Shown here: positions 1-16,100 of the stretch, one piece after another | Layout: every line of letters starts with the position of its first letter | Position numbering within the stretch: the first letter of the stretch is position 1 | Assembly: GCA_950097015.1 (NCBI GenBank) | Contig: CATNEN010000010.1 | Span: 1,814,501 to 1,878,500, forward strand | Direction: 5' to 3' | Length of the DNA: 64,000 nucleotides | From: Macrostomum hystrix | Taxonomy: Eukaryota; Platyhelminthes; Macrostomidae | Translations under genes and position numbers: made by a program | Notes under the pieces: model-generated | The model's database searches: none | The model's input: only the letters and a program-made list of their open reading frames with translations | Told to the model about the DNA's origin: nothing

Positions 1-615
1 GTCACAATCCTATCCCTACTCAGTCCCAATCCCATCCCTACTCAGTCACAATCCCATCCCTACTCAATCACAATCCCATCCCTACTCAGTCCCAATCCCA
101 TCCCTAGCCACGCACAATCCCATGCCTACTCAGTCACAATCCCATCCCTACTCAGTCACAATCCCATCCCTACTCAGTCACAATCCCATCCCTACTCAAT
201 CACAATCCCATCTCTACTCAGTCCCAATCCAATCCATAGCCACTCACAATCCCATACCTACTCGGTCACAATCCCATCTCTACCGAATCCCAATCCCATC
301 CCTAGCCATTTACAATCCTATCCCTACTCGGTCCCAATCCCATCCCTACTAAGTCACAATCCCATCCCTACTCAGTCACAATCCCATCCCTACTCAGTCA
401 TAATCCCATCTCTACCCAATCCCAATCCCATCCCTAGCCACTTACAATCCCATCCCTACTCAGTCACAATCTCATCCCAACTCAGTCACAATGCCATCCC
501 TACTCAGTCACAATCCCATCCCTTAGCCACTCCCAATCCCATCCCTACTCAGTCACAATCCCATCCCTAGCAACTTACGATCCCATCTCTACTCAGTCAC
601 AATCCTATCACAATC
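1..615. repeat. 22-bp tandem repeat, cut by the left edge
   Basis: About 28 imperfect copies of a 22-bp unit built from TCACAATCCCA followed by TCCCTACTCAG. Some copies replace TCACAATCCC with TCCCAATCCC or replace CTACTCAG with CTAGCCAC. The array already runs at base 1, so its true length is unknown. It decays into degenerate CAATCCC-rich sequence up to about 665. The frame open across 122-352 is a by-product of the repeat and is not a gene. Confidence 0.95.
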
Positions 616-1189
616 CCGCAATCCCATTCCCAATTTCGCTCAATCCAAAACCTATCCCTACCCAATATCATTTTCAGTCATTATCCCTAAATCACTGAGT
701 CGCAAAGCAGTTGAGTCGGGTCTGAGCAGCAATGGCTTTATCCGTGATCGCTTATTCCAACAAAAACCTGGGCTCCCCAGCGCAGCTACTGGTTCGATTG
801 TTCTGAATCAGCACCAAATCCCGTCCATTGTGCTTTCGCCTCTTTGCCTTCCTATCTCAAGGTCTGAGTGGAAAAATATCAATAATTTTTCATTCAGCTC
901 TCTCAGTCAGCGACTGAAATATTATCTGAAAATGCAAAACTGAATGGGTGTCATTTTCCGGGACACCATTGCCATTTTCTCAGCATTGCTTTCCCTAACT
1001 CCGTGCAAGTGATATATTGATAATCACATTTTAGCAATGAAAATTCTTGTTCTCTTCAGACTCAATTGATTGCTAGATAATAAAACATTCTCAAATTCTT
1101 ATAGGCACCTCAGAAAAATACTAGAAATGGTATTTTTGTGCACTAATAGAGTTGCTTGAGTTCGCTAAGAGTGCAATCAGAAAAATAAT
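616..1189. other. Unique spacer between two arrays
   Basis: This is non-repetitive, moderately AT-rich DNA between the 22-bp and 29-bp arrays. I see no open frame of note, no RNA gene and no terminal inverted repeats. The last 40 bases pass directly into the first 29-bp unit. Confidence 0.6.
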
Positions 1190-4100
1190 GAGAATCGAAC
1201 GAACTGAGTAGTGGGATTGAGAATCGAACGAATTGAGTATTGGGATTGAGAATCGAACGAATTAAATATTGGGATTGAGAATCGACGAATTAAATATTGG
1301 GATTGAGAATCGAACGAATTGAGTATTGGGATTGAGAATCGAACGAATTAAGTATTGGGATTGAGAATCGAACGAATTGAGTAGTGGGATTGAGAATCGA
1401 ACGAATTGAGTATTGGGATTGAGAATCGAACGAATTAAGTAGTGGGATTGAGAATCGAACGAATTGAGTATTGGGAATGAGAATCGAACGAATTGAGTAT
1501 TGGGATTGAGAATCGAACGAATTGAGTATTGGGATTGAGAATCGAACGAATTGAGTATTGGGATTGAGAATCGAACGAATTAAGTAGTGGGAATGAGAAT
1601 CGAACGAATTGAGTATTGGGAATGAGAATCGAACGAATTGAGTATTGGGATTGAGAATCGAACGAATTGAGTATTGGGATTGAGAATCGAACGAATTAAG
1701 TAGTGGGATTGAGAATCGAACGAATTGAGTATTGGGATTGAGAATCGAACGAATTGAGTATTGGGCTTGAGAATCGAACGAATTGAGTATTGGGATTGAG
1801 AATCGAACGAATTGAATATTGGGATTGAGAATCGAACGAATTAAGTAGTGGGATTGAGAATCGAACGAATTGAGTATTGGGCTTGAGAATCGAACGAATT
1901 AAGTAGTGGGATTGAGAATCGAACGAATTGAATATTGGGATTGAGAATCGAACGAATTAAGTAGTGGGATTGAGAATCGAACGAATTGAGTATTGGGATT
2001 GAGAATCGAACGAATTGAATATTGGGATTGAGAATCGAACGAATTGAATATTGGGATTGAGAATCGAACGAATTAAGTAGTGGGATTGAGAATCGACGAA
2101 TTGAGTATTGGGATTGAGAATCGAACGAATTGAGTATTGGGATTGAGAATCGAACGAATTGAGTATTGGGATTGAGAATCGAACGAATTAAGTATTGGGA
2201 TTGAGAATCGAACGAATTGAGTATTGGGATTGAGAATCGAACGAATTGAGTAGTGGGATTGAGAATCGAACGAATTGAGTATTGGGATTGAGAATCGAAC
2301 GAATTGAGTATTGGGATTGAGAATCGAACGAATTGAGTAGTGGGATTGAGAATCGAACGAATTGAGTATTGGGATTGAGAATCGAACGAATTGAGTAGTG
2401 GGATTGAGAATCGAACGAATTGAGTATTGGGATTGAGAATCGAACGAATTAAGTAGTGGGATTGAGAATCGAACGAATTGAGTATTGGGATTAAGAATCG
2501 AACGAATTAAGTAGTGGGATTTAGAATCGAACGAATTGAGTATTGGGATTGAGAATCGAACGAAGTGAGTAGTGGGATTGAGAATCGAACGAATTGAGTA
2601 GTGGGATTGAGAATCGAACGAATTGAGTAGTGGGATTGAGAATCGAACGAATTGAGTATTGGGATTGAGAATCGAACGAATTGAGTATTGGGATTGAGAA
2701 TCGAACGAATTGAGTAGTGGGATTGAGAATCGAACGAATTGAGTATTGGGATTGAGAATCGAACGAATTAAGTAGTGGGATTGAGAATCGAACGAATTGA
2801 GTAGTGGGATTGAGAATCGAACGAATTGAGTATTGGGATTGAGAATCGAACGAATTGAGTAGTGGGATTGAGAATCGAACGAATTGAGTATTGGGATTGA
2901 GAATCGAACGAATTAAGTAGTGGGATTGAGAATCGAACGAATTGAGTATTGGGATTGAGAATCGAACGAATTGAGTATTGGGATTGAGAATCGAACGAAT
3001 TGAGTAGTGGGATTGAGAATTGAACGAATTGAGTAGTGGGATTGAGAATTGAACGAATTGAGTAGTGGGATTGAGAATTGAACGAATTGAGTAGTGGGAT
3101 TGAGAATCGAACGAATTGAGTATTGGGATTGAGAATCGAACGAATTGAGTATTGGGATTGAGAATCGACGAATTGAGTATTGGGATTGAGAATCGAACGA
3201 ATTGAGTATTGGGATTGAGAATCGAACGAATTCAGTATTGGGATTGAGAATCGACGAATTGAGTATTGGGATTGAGAATTGAACGAATTGAGTAGTGGGA
3301 TTGAGAATCGAACGAATTGAGTAGTGGGATTGAGAATCGAACGAATTGAATATTGGGATTGAGAATCGAACGAATTGAGTATTGGGATTGAGAATCGAAC
3401 GAATTGAGTAGTGGGATTGAGAATCGAACGAATTGAGTATTGGGATTGAGAATCGAACGAATTAAGTAGTGGGATTGAGAATCGAACGAATTGAGTATTG
3501 GGATTGAGAATCGAACGAATTGAGTATTGGGATTGAGAATCGAACGAATTGAGTAGTGGGATTGAGAATTGAACGAATTGAGTAGTGGGATTGAGAATTG
3601 AACGAATTGAGTAGTGGGATTGAGAATTGAACGAATTGAGTAGTGGGATTGAGAATCGAACGAATTGAGTATTGGGATTGAGAATCGAACGAATTGAGTA
3701 TTGGGATTGAGAATCGACGAATTGAGTATTGGGATTGAGAATCGAACGAATTGAGTACTGGGATTAAGAATCGAACGAATTGAGTAGTGGGATTGAGAAT
3801 TGAACGAATTGAGTAGTGGGATTGAGAATCGAACGAATTGAGTATTGGGATTGAGAATCGAACGAATTGAGTATTGGGATTGAGAATTGAACGAATTGAG
3901 TAGTGGGATTGAGAATCGAACGAATTGAGTAGTGGGATTGAGAATCGAACGAATTGAATATTGGGATTGAGAATCGAACGAATTGAGTATTGGGATTGAG
4001 AATCGAACGAATTGAGTATTGGGATTGAGAATCGAACGAATTGAGTATTGGGATTGAGAATCGAACGAATTGAGTATTGGGATTGAGAATCGAACGAATT

Positions 4101-7100
4101 AAGTATTGGGATTGAGAATCGAACGAATTAAGTAGTGGGATTGAGAATCGAACGAATTGAGTATTGGGATTGAGAATCGAACGAATTGAGTATTGGGATT
4201 GAGAATCGAACGAATTGAGTAGTGGGATTGAGAATCGAACGAATTGAGTATTGGGATTGAGAATCGAACGAATTAAGTAGTGGGATTGAGAATCGAACGA
4301 ATTGAGTATTGGGATTGAGAATCGAACGAATTGAGTAGTGGGATTGAGAATCGAACGAATTGAGTATTGGGATTGAGAATCGAACGAATTAAGTAGTGGG
4401 ATTGAGAATCGAACGAATTGAGTATTGGGATTGAGAATCGAACGAATTGAGTATTGGGATTGAGAATCGAACGAATTGAGTATTGGGATTGAGAATCGAC
4501 GAATTGAGTATTGGGATTGAGAATCGAACGAATTGAATATTGGGATTGAGAATCGAACGAATTGAGTATTGGGATTGAGAATCGAACGAATTGAGTAGTG
4601 GGATTGAGAATTGAACGAATTGAGTAGTGGGATTGAGAATCGAACGAATTGAGTAGTGGGATTGAGAATCGAACGAATTGAGTATTGGGATTGAGAATCG
4701 AACGAATTGAGTATTGGGATTGAGAATCGAACGAATTGAGTAGTGGGATTGAGAATTGAACGAATTGAGTAGTGGGATTGAGAATCGAACGAATTCAGTA
4801 TTGGGATTGAGAATCGAACGAATTGAGTATTGGGATTGAGAATCGAACGAATTGAGTATTGGGATTGAGAATCGAACGAATTGAGTAGTGGGATTGAGAA
4901 TCGAACGAATTGAGTAGTGGGATTGAGAATCGAACGAATTAAGTAGTGGGATTAAGAATCGAACGAATTGAGTATTGGGATTGAGAATCGAACGAATTGA
5001 ATATTGGGATTGAGAATCGAACGAATTGAGTATTGGGATTGAGAATTGAACGAATTAAGTAGTGGGATTGAGAATCGAACGAATTGAGTATTGGGATTGA
5101 GAATCGAACGAATTGAGTATTGGGATTGAGAATCGAACGAATTGAGTAGTGGGATTGAGAATCGAACGAATTAAGTAGTGGGATTAAGAATCGAACGAAT
5201 TGAGTATTGGGATTGAGAATCGAACGAATTGAATATTGGGATTGAGAATCGAACGAATTGAGTATTGGGATTGAGAATCGAACGAATTGAGTATTGGGAT
5301 TGAGAATCGAACGAATTGAGTATTGGGATTGAGAATCGAACGAATTGAGTAGTGGGATTGAGAATCGAACGAATTAAGTAGTGGGATTAAGAATCGAACG
5401 AATTGAGTATTGGGATTGAGAATCGAACGAATTGAATATTGGGATTGAGAATCGAACGAATTGAGTATTGGGATTGAGAATCGAACGAATTAAGTAGTGG
5501 GATTGAGAATCGACGAATTGAGTATTGGGATTGAGAATCGAACGAATTGAGTATTGGGATTGAGAATCGAACGAATTAAGTAGTGGGATTGAGAATCGAA
5601 CGAATTGAGTATTGGGATTGAGAATCGAACGAATTCAGTATTGGGATTGAGAATCGAACGAATTCAGTATTGGGATTGAGAATCGAACGAATTAAGTAGT
5701 GGGATTGAGAATCGAACGAATTGAGTATTGGGATTGAGAATCGAACGAATTGAGTAGTGGGATTGAGAATCGAACGAATTGAGTATTGGGATTGAGAATC
5801 GAACGAATTGAGTATTGGGATTGAGAATCGAACGAATTGAGTAGTGGGATTGAGAATCGAACGAATTGAGTATTGGGATTGAGAATCGAACGAATTGAGT
5901 ATTGGGATTGAGAATCGAACGAATTGAGTATTGGGATTGAGAATCGAACGAATTGAGTAGTGGGATTGAGAATCGAACGAATTGAGTAGTGGGATTGAGA
6001 ATCGAACGAATTAAGTAGTGGGATTAAGAATCGAACGAATTGAGTATTGGGATTGAGAATCGAACGAATTAAGTAGTGGGATTGAGAATCGAACGAATTC
6101 AGTAGTGGGATTGAGAATCGAACGAATTGAGTATTGGGATTGAGAATCGAACGAATTGAGTAGTGGGATTGAGAATCGAACGAATTGAGTATTGGGATTG
6201 AGAATCGAACGAATTGAGTATTGGGATTGAGAATCGAACGAATTGAGTATTGGGATTGAGAATCGAACGAATTGAGTAGTGGGATTGAGAATCGAACGAA
6301 TTGAGTAGTGGGATTGAGAATCGAACGAATTAAGTAGTGGGATTAAGAATCGAACGAATTGAGTATTGGGATTGAGAATCGAACGAATTGAGTAGTGGGA
6401 TTGAGAATCGAACGAATTGAATATTGGGATTGAGAATCGAACGAATTGAGTATTGGGATTGAGAATTGAACGAATTAAGTAGTGGGATTGAGAATCGACG
6501 AATTGAGTATTGGGATTGAGAATCGAACGAATTGAGTATTGGGATTGAGAATCGAACGAATTGAGTATTGGGATTGAGAATCGAACGAATTGAGTAGTGG
6601 GATTGAGAATCGAACGAATTGAGTAGTGGGATTGAGAATCGAACGAACTAAGTAGTGGGATTAAGAATCGAACGAATTGAGTATTGGGATTGAGAATCGA
6701 ACGAATTGAGTATTGGGATTGAGAATCGAACGAATTAAGTTGTGGGATTGAGAATCGAACGAATTGAGTATTGGGATTGAGAATCGAACGAATTGAGTAT
6801 TGGGATTGAGAATCGAACGAATTGAGTATTGGGATTGAGAATCGACGAATTGAGTATTGGGATTGAGAATCGAACGAATTGAATATTGGGATTGAGAATC
6901 GAACGAATTGAGTAGTGGGATTGAGAATCGAACGAATTGAGTATTGGGATTGAGAATCGAACGAATTGAGTACTGGGATTGAGAATCGAACGAATTGAAT
7001 ATTGGGATTGAGAATCGAACGAATTGAGTAGTGGGATTGAGAATCGAACGAATTGAGTATTGGGATTGAGAATCGAACGAATTGAGTAGTGGGATTGAGA

Positions 7101-10100
7101 ATCGAACGAATTGAGTATTGGGATTGAGAATCGAACGAATTGAGTACTGGGATTGAGAATCGAACGAATTGAATATTGGGATTGAGAATCGAACGAACTG
7201 AGTATTGGGATTGAGAATCGAACGAATTGAATATTGGGATTGAGAATCGAACGAATTCAGTATTGGGATTGAGAATCGAACGAATTGAGTAGTGGGATTG
7301 AGAATCGAACGAATTGAGTATTGGGATTGAGAATCGAACGAATGGAGTATTGGGATTGAGAATCGAACGAATTGAGTAGTGGGATTGAGAATCGAACGAA
7401 TTCAGTATTGGGATTGAGAATCGACGAATTGAGTAGTGGGATTGAGAATCGAACGAATTGAATATTGGGATTGAGAACGAACGAATTGAGTAGTGGGATT
7501 GAGAATCGAACGAATTGAGTATTGGGATTGAGAATCGAACGAATTGAGTATTGGGATTGAGAATCGAACGAATTGAGTATTGGGATTGAGAATCGAACGA
7601 ATTGAGTATTGGGAATGAGAATCGAACGAATTGAGTATTGGGATTGAGAATCGAACGAATTGAGTATTGGGATTGAGAATCGAACGAATTGAGTATTGGG
7701 ATTGAGAATCGAACGAATTAAGTAGTGGGAATGAGAATCGAACGAATTGAGTATTGGGAATGAGAATCGAACGAATTGAGTATTGGGATTGAGAATCGAA
7801 CGAATTGAGTATTGGGATTGAGAATCGAACGAATTAAGTAGTGGGATTGAGAATCGAACGAATTGAGTATTGGGATTGAGAATCGAACGAATTGAGTATT
7901 GGGCTTGAGAATCGAACGAATTGAGTATTGGGATTGAGAATCGAACGAATTGAATATTGGGATTGAGAATCGAACGAATTAAGTAGTGGGATTGAGAATC
8001 GAACGAATTGAGTATTGGGCTTGAGAATCGAACGAATTAAGTAGTGGGATTGAGAATCGAACGAATTGAATATTGGGATTGAGAATCGAACGAATTAAGT
8101 AGTGGGATTGAGAATCGAACGAATTGAGTATTGGGATTGAGAATCGAACGAATTGAATATTGGGATTGAGAATCGAACGAATTGAATATTGGGATTGAGA
8201 ATCGAACGAATTAAGTAGTGGGATTGAGAATCGACGAATTGAGTATTGGGATTGAGAATCGAACGAATTGAGTATTGGGATTGAGAATCGAACGAATTGA
8301 GTATTGGGATTGAGAATCGAACGAATTAAGTATTGGGATTGAGAATCGAACGAATTGAGTATTGGGATTGAGAATCGAACGAATTGAGTAGTGGGATTGA
8401 GAATCGAACGAATTGAGTATTGGGATTGAGAATCGAACGAATTGAGTATTGGGATTGAGAATCGAACGAATTGAGTATTGGGATTGAGAATCGAACGAAT
8501 TGAGTATTGGGATTGAGAATCGAACGAATTGAGTATTGGGATTGAGAATCGAACGAATTAAGTAGTGGGATTGAGAATCGAACGAATTGAGTATTGGGAT
8601 TAAGAATCGAACGAATTAAGTAGTGGGATTTAGAATCGAACGAATTGAGTATTGGGATTGAGAATCGAACGAAGTGAGTAGTGGGATTGAGAATCGAACG
8701 AATTGAGTAGTGGGATTGAGAATCGAACGAATTGAGTAGTGGGATTGAGAATCGAACGAATTGAGTATTGGGATTGAGAATCGAACGAATTGAGTATTGG
8801 GATTGAGAATCGAACGAATTGAGTAGTGGGATTGAGAATCGAACGAATTGAGTATTGGGATTGAGAATCGAACGAATTAAGTAGTGGGATTGAGAATCGA
8901 ACGAATTGAGTAGTGGGATTGAGAATCGAACGAATTGAGTATTGGGATTGAGAATCGAACGAATTGAGTAGTGGGATTGAGAATCGAACGAATTGAGTAT
9001 TGGGATTGAGAATCGAACGAATTAAGTAGTGGGATTGAGAATCGAACGAATTGAGTATTGGGATTGAGAATCGAACGAATTGAGTATTGGGATTGAGAAT
9101 CGAACGAATTGAGTAGTGGGATTGAGAATCGACGAATTGAGTATTGGGATTGAGAATCGAACGAATTGAGTATTGGGATTGAGAATTGAACGAATTGAGT
9201 AGTGGGATTGAGAATCGAACGAATTGAGTATTGGGATTGAGAATCGAACGAATTGAGTAGTGGGATTGAGAATTGAACGAATTGAATATTGGGATTGAGA
9301 ATTGAACGAATTGAGTAGTGGGATTGAGAATCGAACGAATTGAGTAGTGGGATTGAGAATTGAACGAATTGAGTAGTGGGATTGAGAATTGAACGAATTG
9401 AGTAGTGGGATTGAGAATTGAACGAATTGAGTAGTGGGATTGAGAATCGAACGAATTGAGTATTGGGATTGAGAATCGAACGAATTGAGTATTGGGATTG
9501 AGAATCGACGAATTGAGTATTGGGATTGAGAATCGAACGAATTGAATATTGGGATTGAGAATTGAACGAATTGAGTAGTGGGATTGAGAATCGAACGAAT
9601 TGAGTATTGGGATTGAGAATCGAACGAATTGAGTATTGGGATTGAGAATCGACGAATTGAGTATTGGGATTGAGAATTGAACGAATTGAGTAGTGGGATT
9701 GAGAATCGAACGAATTGAGTATTGGGATTGAGAATCGAACGAATTGAGTATTGGGATTGAGAATTGAACGAATTGAGTAGTGGGATTGAGAATCGAACGA
9801 ATTGAGTAGTGGGATTGAGAATCGAACGAATTGAATATTGGGATTGAGAATCGAACGAATTGAGTATTGGGATTGAGAATCGAACGAATTGAGTATTGGG
9901 ATTGAGAATCGAACGAATTGAGTATTGGGATTGAGAATCGAACGAATTGAGTATTGGGATTGAGAATCGAACGAATTAAGTATTGGGATTGAGAATCGAA
10001 CGAATTAAGTAGTGGGATTGAGAATCGAACGAATTGAGTATTGGGATTGAGAATCGAACGAATTGAGTATTGGGATTGAGAATCGAACGAATTGAGTAGT

Positions 10101-13100
10101 GGGATTGAGAATCGAACGAATTGAGTATTGGGATTGAGAATCGAACGAATTAAGTAGTGGGATTGAGAATCGAACGAATTGAGTATTGGGATTGAGAATC
10201 GAACGAATTAAGTATTGGGATTGAGAATCGAACGAATTAAGTATTGGGATTGAGAATCGAACGAATTGAGTATTGGGATTGAGAATCGAACGAATTAAGT
10301 ATTGGGATTGAGAATCGAACGAATTAAGTAGTGGGATTGAGAATCGAACGAATTGAGTATTGGGATTGAGAATCGAACGAATTGAGTATTGGGATTGAGA
10401 ATCGAACGAATTGAGTAGTGGGATTGAGAATCGAACGAATTGAGTATTGGGATTGAGAATCGAACGAATTAAGTAGTGGGATTGAGAATCGAACGAATTG
10501 AGTATTGGGATTGAGAATCGAACGAATTGAGTATTGGGATTGAGAATCGAACGAATTGAGTATTGGGATTGAGAATCGACGAATTGAGTATTGGGATTGA
10601 GAATCGAACGAATTGAATATTGGGATTGAGAATCGAACGAATTGAGTATTGGGATTGAGAATCGAACGAATTGAGTAGTGGGATTGAGAATTGAACGAAT
10701 TGAGTAGTGGGATTGAGAATCGAACGAATTGAGTAGTGGGATTGAGAATCGAACGAATTGAGTATTGGGATTGAGAATCGAACGAATTGAGTATTGGGAT
10801 TGAGAATCGAACGAATTGAGTAGTGGGATTGAGAATTGAACGAATTGAGTAGTGGGATTGAGAATCGAACGAATTCAGTATTGGGATTGAGAATCGAACG
10901 AATTGAGTATTGGGATTGAGAATCGAACGAATTGAGTATTGGGATTGAGAATCGAACGAATTGAGTAGTGGGATTGAGAATCGAACGAATTGAGTAGTGG
11001 GATTGAGAATCGAACGAATTAAGTAGTGGGATTAAGAATCGAACGAATTGAGTATTGGGATTGAGAATCGAACGAATTGAATATTGGGATTGAGAATCGA
11101 ACGAATTGAGTATTGGGATTGAGAATTGAACGAATTAAGTAGTGGGATTGACAATCGACGAATTGAGTATTGGGATTGAGAATCGAACGAATTAAGTAGT
11201 GGGATTGAGAATCGAACGAATTGAGTATTGGGATTGAGAATCGAACGAATTGAGTATTGGGATTGAGAATCGAACGAATTGAGTAGTGGGATTGAGAATC
11301 GAACGAATTGAGTAGTGGGATTGAGAATCGAACGAATTGAGTAGTGGGATTGAGAATCGAACGAATTAAGTAGTGGGATTAAGAATCGAACGAATTGAGT
11401 ATTGGGATTGAGAATCGAACGAATTGAATATTGGGATTGAGAATCGAACGAATTGAGTATTGGGATTGAGAATCGAACGAATTGAGTATTGGGATTGAGA
11501 ATCGAACGAATTGAGTATTGGGATTGAGAATCGAACGAATTGAGTAGTGGGATTGAGAATCGAACGAATTAAGTAGTGGGATTAAGAATCGAACGAATTG
11601 AGTATTGGGATTGAGAATCGAACGAATTGAATATTGGGATTGAGAATCGAACGAATTGAGTATTGGGATTGAGAATCGAACGAATTAAGTAGTGGGATTG
11701 AGAATCGACGAATTGAGTATTGGGATTGAGAATCGAACGAATTGAGTATTGGGATTGAGAATCGAACGAATTAAGTAGTGGGATTGAGAATCGAACGAAT
11801 TGAGTATTGGGATTGAGAATCGAACGAATTCAGTATTGGGATTGAGAATCGAACGAATTCAGTATTGGGATTGAGAATCGAACGAATTAAGTAGTGGGAT
11901 TGAGAATCGAACGAATTGAGTATTGGGATTGAGAATCGAACGAATTGAGTAGTGGGATTGAGAATCGAACGAATTGAGTATTGGGATTGAGAATCGAACG
12001 AATTGAGTATTGGGATTGAGAATCGAACGAATTGAGTAGTGGGATTGAGAATCGAACGAATTGAGTATTGGGATTGAGAATCGAACGAATTGAGTATTGG
12101 GATTGAGAATCGAACGAATTGAGTATTGGGATTGAGAATCGAACGAATTGAGTAGTGGGATTGAGAATCGAACGAATTGAGTAGTGGGATTGAGAATCGA
12201 ACGAATTAAGTAGTGGGATTAAGAATCGAACGAATTGAGTATTGGGATTGAGAATCGAACGAATTAAGTAGTGGGATTGAGAATCGAACGAATTCAGTAG
12301 TGGGATTGAGAATCGAACGAATTGAGTATTGGGATTGAGAATCGAACGAATTGAGTAGTGGGATTGAGAATCGAACGAATTGAGTATTGGGATTGAGAAT
12401 CGAACGAATTGAGTATTGGGATTGAGAATCGAACGAATTGAGTATTGGGATTGAGAATCGAACGAATTGAGTAGTGGGATTGAGAATCGAACGAATTGAG
12501 TAGTGGGATTGAGAATCGAACGAATTAAGCAGTGGGATTAAGAATCGAACGAATTGAGTATTGGGATTGAGAATCGAACGAATTGAGTAGTGGGATTGAG
12601 AATCGAACGAATTGAATATTGGGATTGAGAATCGAACGAATTGAGTATTGGGATTGAGAATTGAACGAATTAAGTAGTGGGATTGAGAATCGACGAATTG
12701 AGTATTGGGATTGAGAATCGAACGAATTGAGTATTGGGATTGAGAATCGAACGAATTGAGTATTGGGATTGAGAATCGAACGAATTGAGTAGTGGGATTG
12801 AGAATCGAACGAATTGAGTAGTGGGATTGAGAATCGAACGAACTAAGTAGTGGGATTAAGAATCGAACGAATTGAGTATTGGGATTGAGAATCGAACGAA
12901 TTGAGTATTGGGATTGAGAATCGAACGAATTAAGTTGTGGGATTGAGAATCGAACGAATTGAGTATTGGGATTGAGAATCGAACGAATTGAGTATTGGGA
13001 TTGAGAATCGAACGAATTGAGTATTGGGATTGAGAATCGACGAATTGAGTATTGGGATTGAGAATCGAACGAATTGAATATTGGGATTGAGAATCGAACG

Positions 13101-16100
13101 AATTGAGTAGTGGGATTGAGAATCGAACGAATTGAGTATTGGGATTGAGAATCGAACGAATTGAGTACTGGGATTGAGAATCGAACGAATTGAATATTGG
13201 GATTGAGAATCGAACGAATTGAGTAGTGGGATTGAGAATCGAACGAATTGAGTATTGGGATTGAGAATCGAACGAATTGAGTAGTGGGATTGAGAATCGA
13301 ACGAATTGAGTATTGGGATTGAGAATCGAACGAATTGAGTACTGGGATTGAGAATCGAACGAATTGAATATTGGGATTGAGAATCGAACGAACTGAGTAT
13401 TGGGATTGAGAATCGAACGAATTGAATATTGGGATTGAGAATCGAACGAATTCAGTATTGGGATTGAGAATCGAACGAATTGAGTAGTGGGATTGAGAAT
13501 CGAACGAATTGAGTATTGGGATTGAGAATCGAACGAATGGAGTATTGGGATTGAGAATCGAACGAATTGAGTAGTGGGATTGAGAATCGAACGAATTCAG
13601 TATTGGGATTGAGAATCGACGAATTGAGTAGTGGGATTGAGAATCGAACGAATTGAATATTGGGATTGAGAAACGAACGAATTGAGTAGTGGGATTGAGA
13701 ATCGAACGAATTGAGTATTGGGATTGAGAATCGAACGAATTGAGTATTGGGATTGAGAATCGAACGAATTGAGTATTGGGATTGAGAATCGAACGAATTG
13801 AGTAGTGGGATTGAGAATCGAACGAATTGAGTATTGGGATTGAGAATCGAACGAATTGAGTATTGGGATTGAGAATCGAACGAATTCAGTATTGGGATTG
13901 AGAATCGAACGAATTCAGTATTGGGATTGAGAATCGAACGAATTCAGTATTGGGATTGAGAATCGAACGAATTGAGTAGTGGGATTGAGAATCGAACGAA
14001 TTGAGTAGTGGGATTGAGAATCGAACGAATTCAGTATTGGGATTGAGAATCGAACGAATTGAGTATTGGGATTGAGAATCGAACGAATTGAGTATTGGGA
14101 TTGAGAATCGAACGAATTGAGTATTGGGATTGAGAATCGAACGAATTGAGTAGTGGGATTGAGAATCGAACGAATTGAGTATTGGGATTGAGAATCGAAC
14201 GAATTAAGTAGTGGGATTGAGAATCGAACGAATTGAGTATTGGGATTGAGAATCGAACGAATTGAGTATTGGGATTGAGAATCGAACGAATTGAGTATTG
14301 GGATTGAGAATCGACGAATTGAGTATTGGGATTGAGAATCGAACGAATTGAATATTGGGATTGAGAATCGAACGAATTGAGTATTGGGATTGAGAATCGA
14401 ACGAATTGAGTAGTGGGATTGAGAATTGAACGAATTGAGTAGTGGGATTGAGAATCGAACGAATTGAGTAGTGGGATTGAGAATCGAACGAATTGAGTAT
14501 TGGGATTGAGAATCGAACGAATTGAGTATTGGGATTGAGAATCGAACGAATTGAGTAGTGGGATTGAGAATTGAACGAATTGAGTAGTGGGATTGAGAAT
14601 CGAACGAATTCAGTATTGGGATTGAGAATCGAACGAATTGAGTATTGGGATTGAGAATCGAACGAATTGAGTATTGGGATTGAGAATCGAACGAATTGAG
14701 TAGTGGGATTGAGAATCGAACGAATTGAGTAGTGGGATTGAGAATCGAACGAATTAAGTAGTGGGATTAAGAATCGAACGAATTGAGTATTGGGATTGAG
14801 AATCGAACGAATTGAATATTGGGATTGAGAATCGAACGAATTGAGTATTGGGATTGAGAATTGAACGAATTAAGTAGTGGGATTGACAATCGACGAATTG
14901 AGTATTGGGATTGAGAATCGAACGAATTAAGTAGTGGGATTGAGAATCGAACGAATTGAGTATTGGGATTGAGAATCGAACGAATTGAGTATTGGGATTG
15001 AGAATCGAACGAATTGAGTAGTGGGATTGAGAATCGAACGAATTGAGTAGTGGGATTGAGAATCGAACGAATTGAGTAGTGGGATTGAGAATCGAACGAA
15101 TTAAGTAGTGGGATTAAGAATCGAACGAATTGAGTATTGGGATTGAGAATCGAACGAATTGAATATTGGGATTGAGAATCGAACGAATTGAGTATTGGGA
15201 TTGAGAATCGAACGAATTGAGTATTGGGATTGAGAATCGAACGAATTGAGTATTGGGATTGAGAATCGAACGAATTGAGTAGTGGGATTGAGAATCGAAC
15301 GAATTAAGTAGTGGGATTAAGAATCGAACGAATTGAGTATTGGGATTGAGAATCGAACGAATTGAATATTGGGATTGAGAATCGAACGAATTGAGTATTG
15401 GGATTGAGAATCGAACGAATTAAGTAGTGGGATTGAGAATCGACGAATTGAGTATTGGGATTGAGAATCGAACGAATTGAGTATTGGGATTGAGAATCGA
15501 ACGAATTAAGTAGTGGGATTGAGAATCGAACGAATTGAGTATTGGGATTGAGAATCGAACGAATTCAGTATTGGGATTGAGAATCGAACGAATTCAGTAT
15601 TGGGATTGAGAATCGAACGAATTAAGTAGTGGGATTGAGAATCGAACGAATTGAGTATTGGGATTGAGAATCGAACGAATTGAGTAGTGGGATTGAGAAT
15701 CGAACGAATTGAGTATTGGGATTGAGAATCGAACGAATTGAGTATTGGGATTGAGAATCGAACGAATTGAGTAGTGGGATTGAGAATCGAACGAATTGAG
15801 TATTGGGATTGAGAATCGAACGAATTGAGTATTGGGATTGAGAATCGAACGAATTGAGTATTGGGATTGAGAATCGAACGAATTGAGTAGTGGGATTGAG
15901 AATCGAACGAATTGAGTAGTGGGATTGAGAATCGAACGAATTAAGTAGTGGGATTAAGAATCGAACGAATTGAGTATTGGGATTGAGAATCGAACGAATT
16001 AAGTAGTGGGATTGAGAATCGAACGAATTCAGTAGTGGGATTGAGAATCGAACGAATTGAGTATTGGGATTGAGAATCGAACGAATTGAGTAGTGGGATT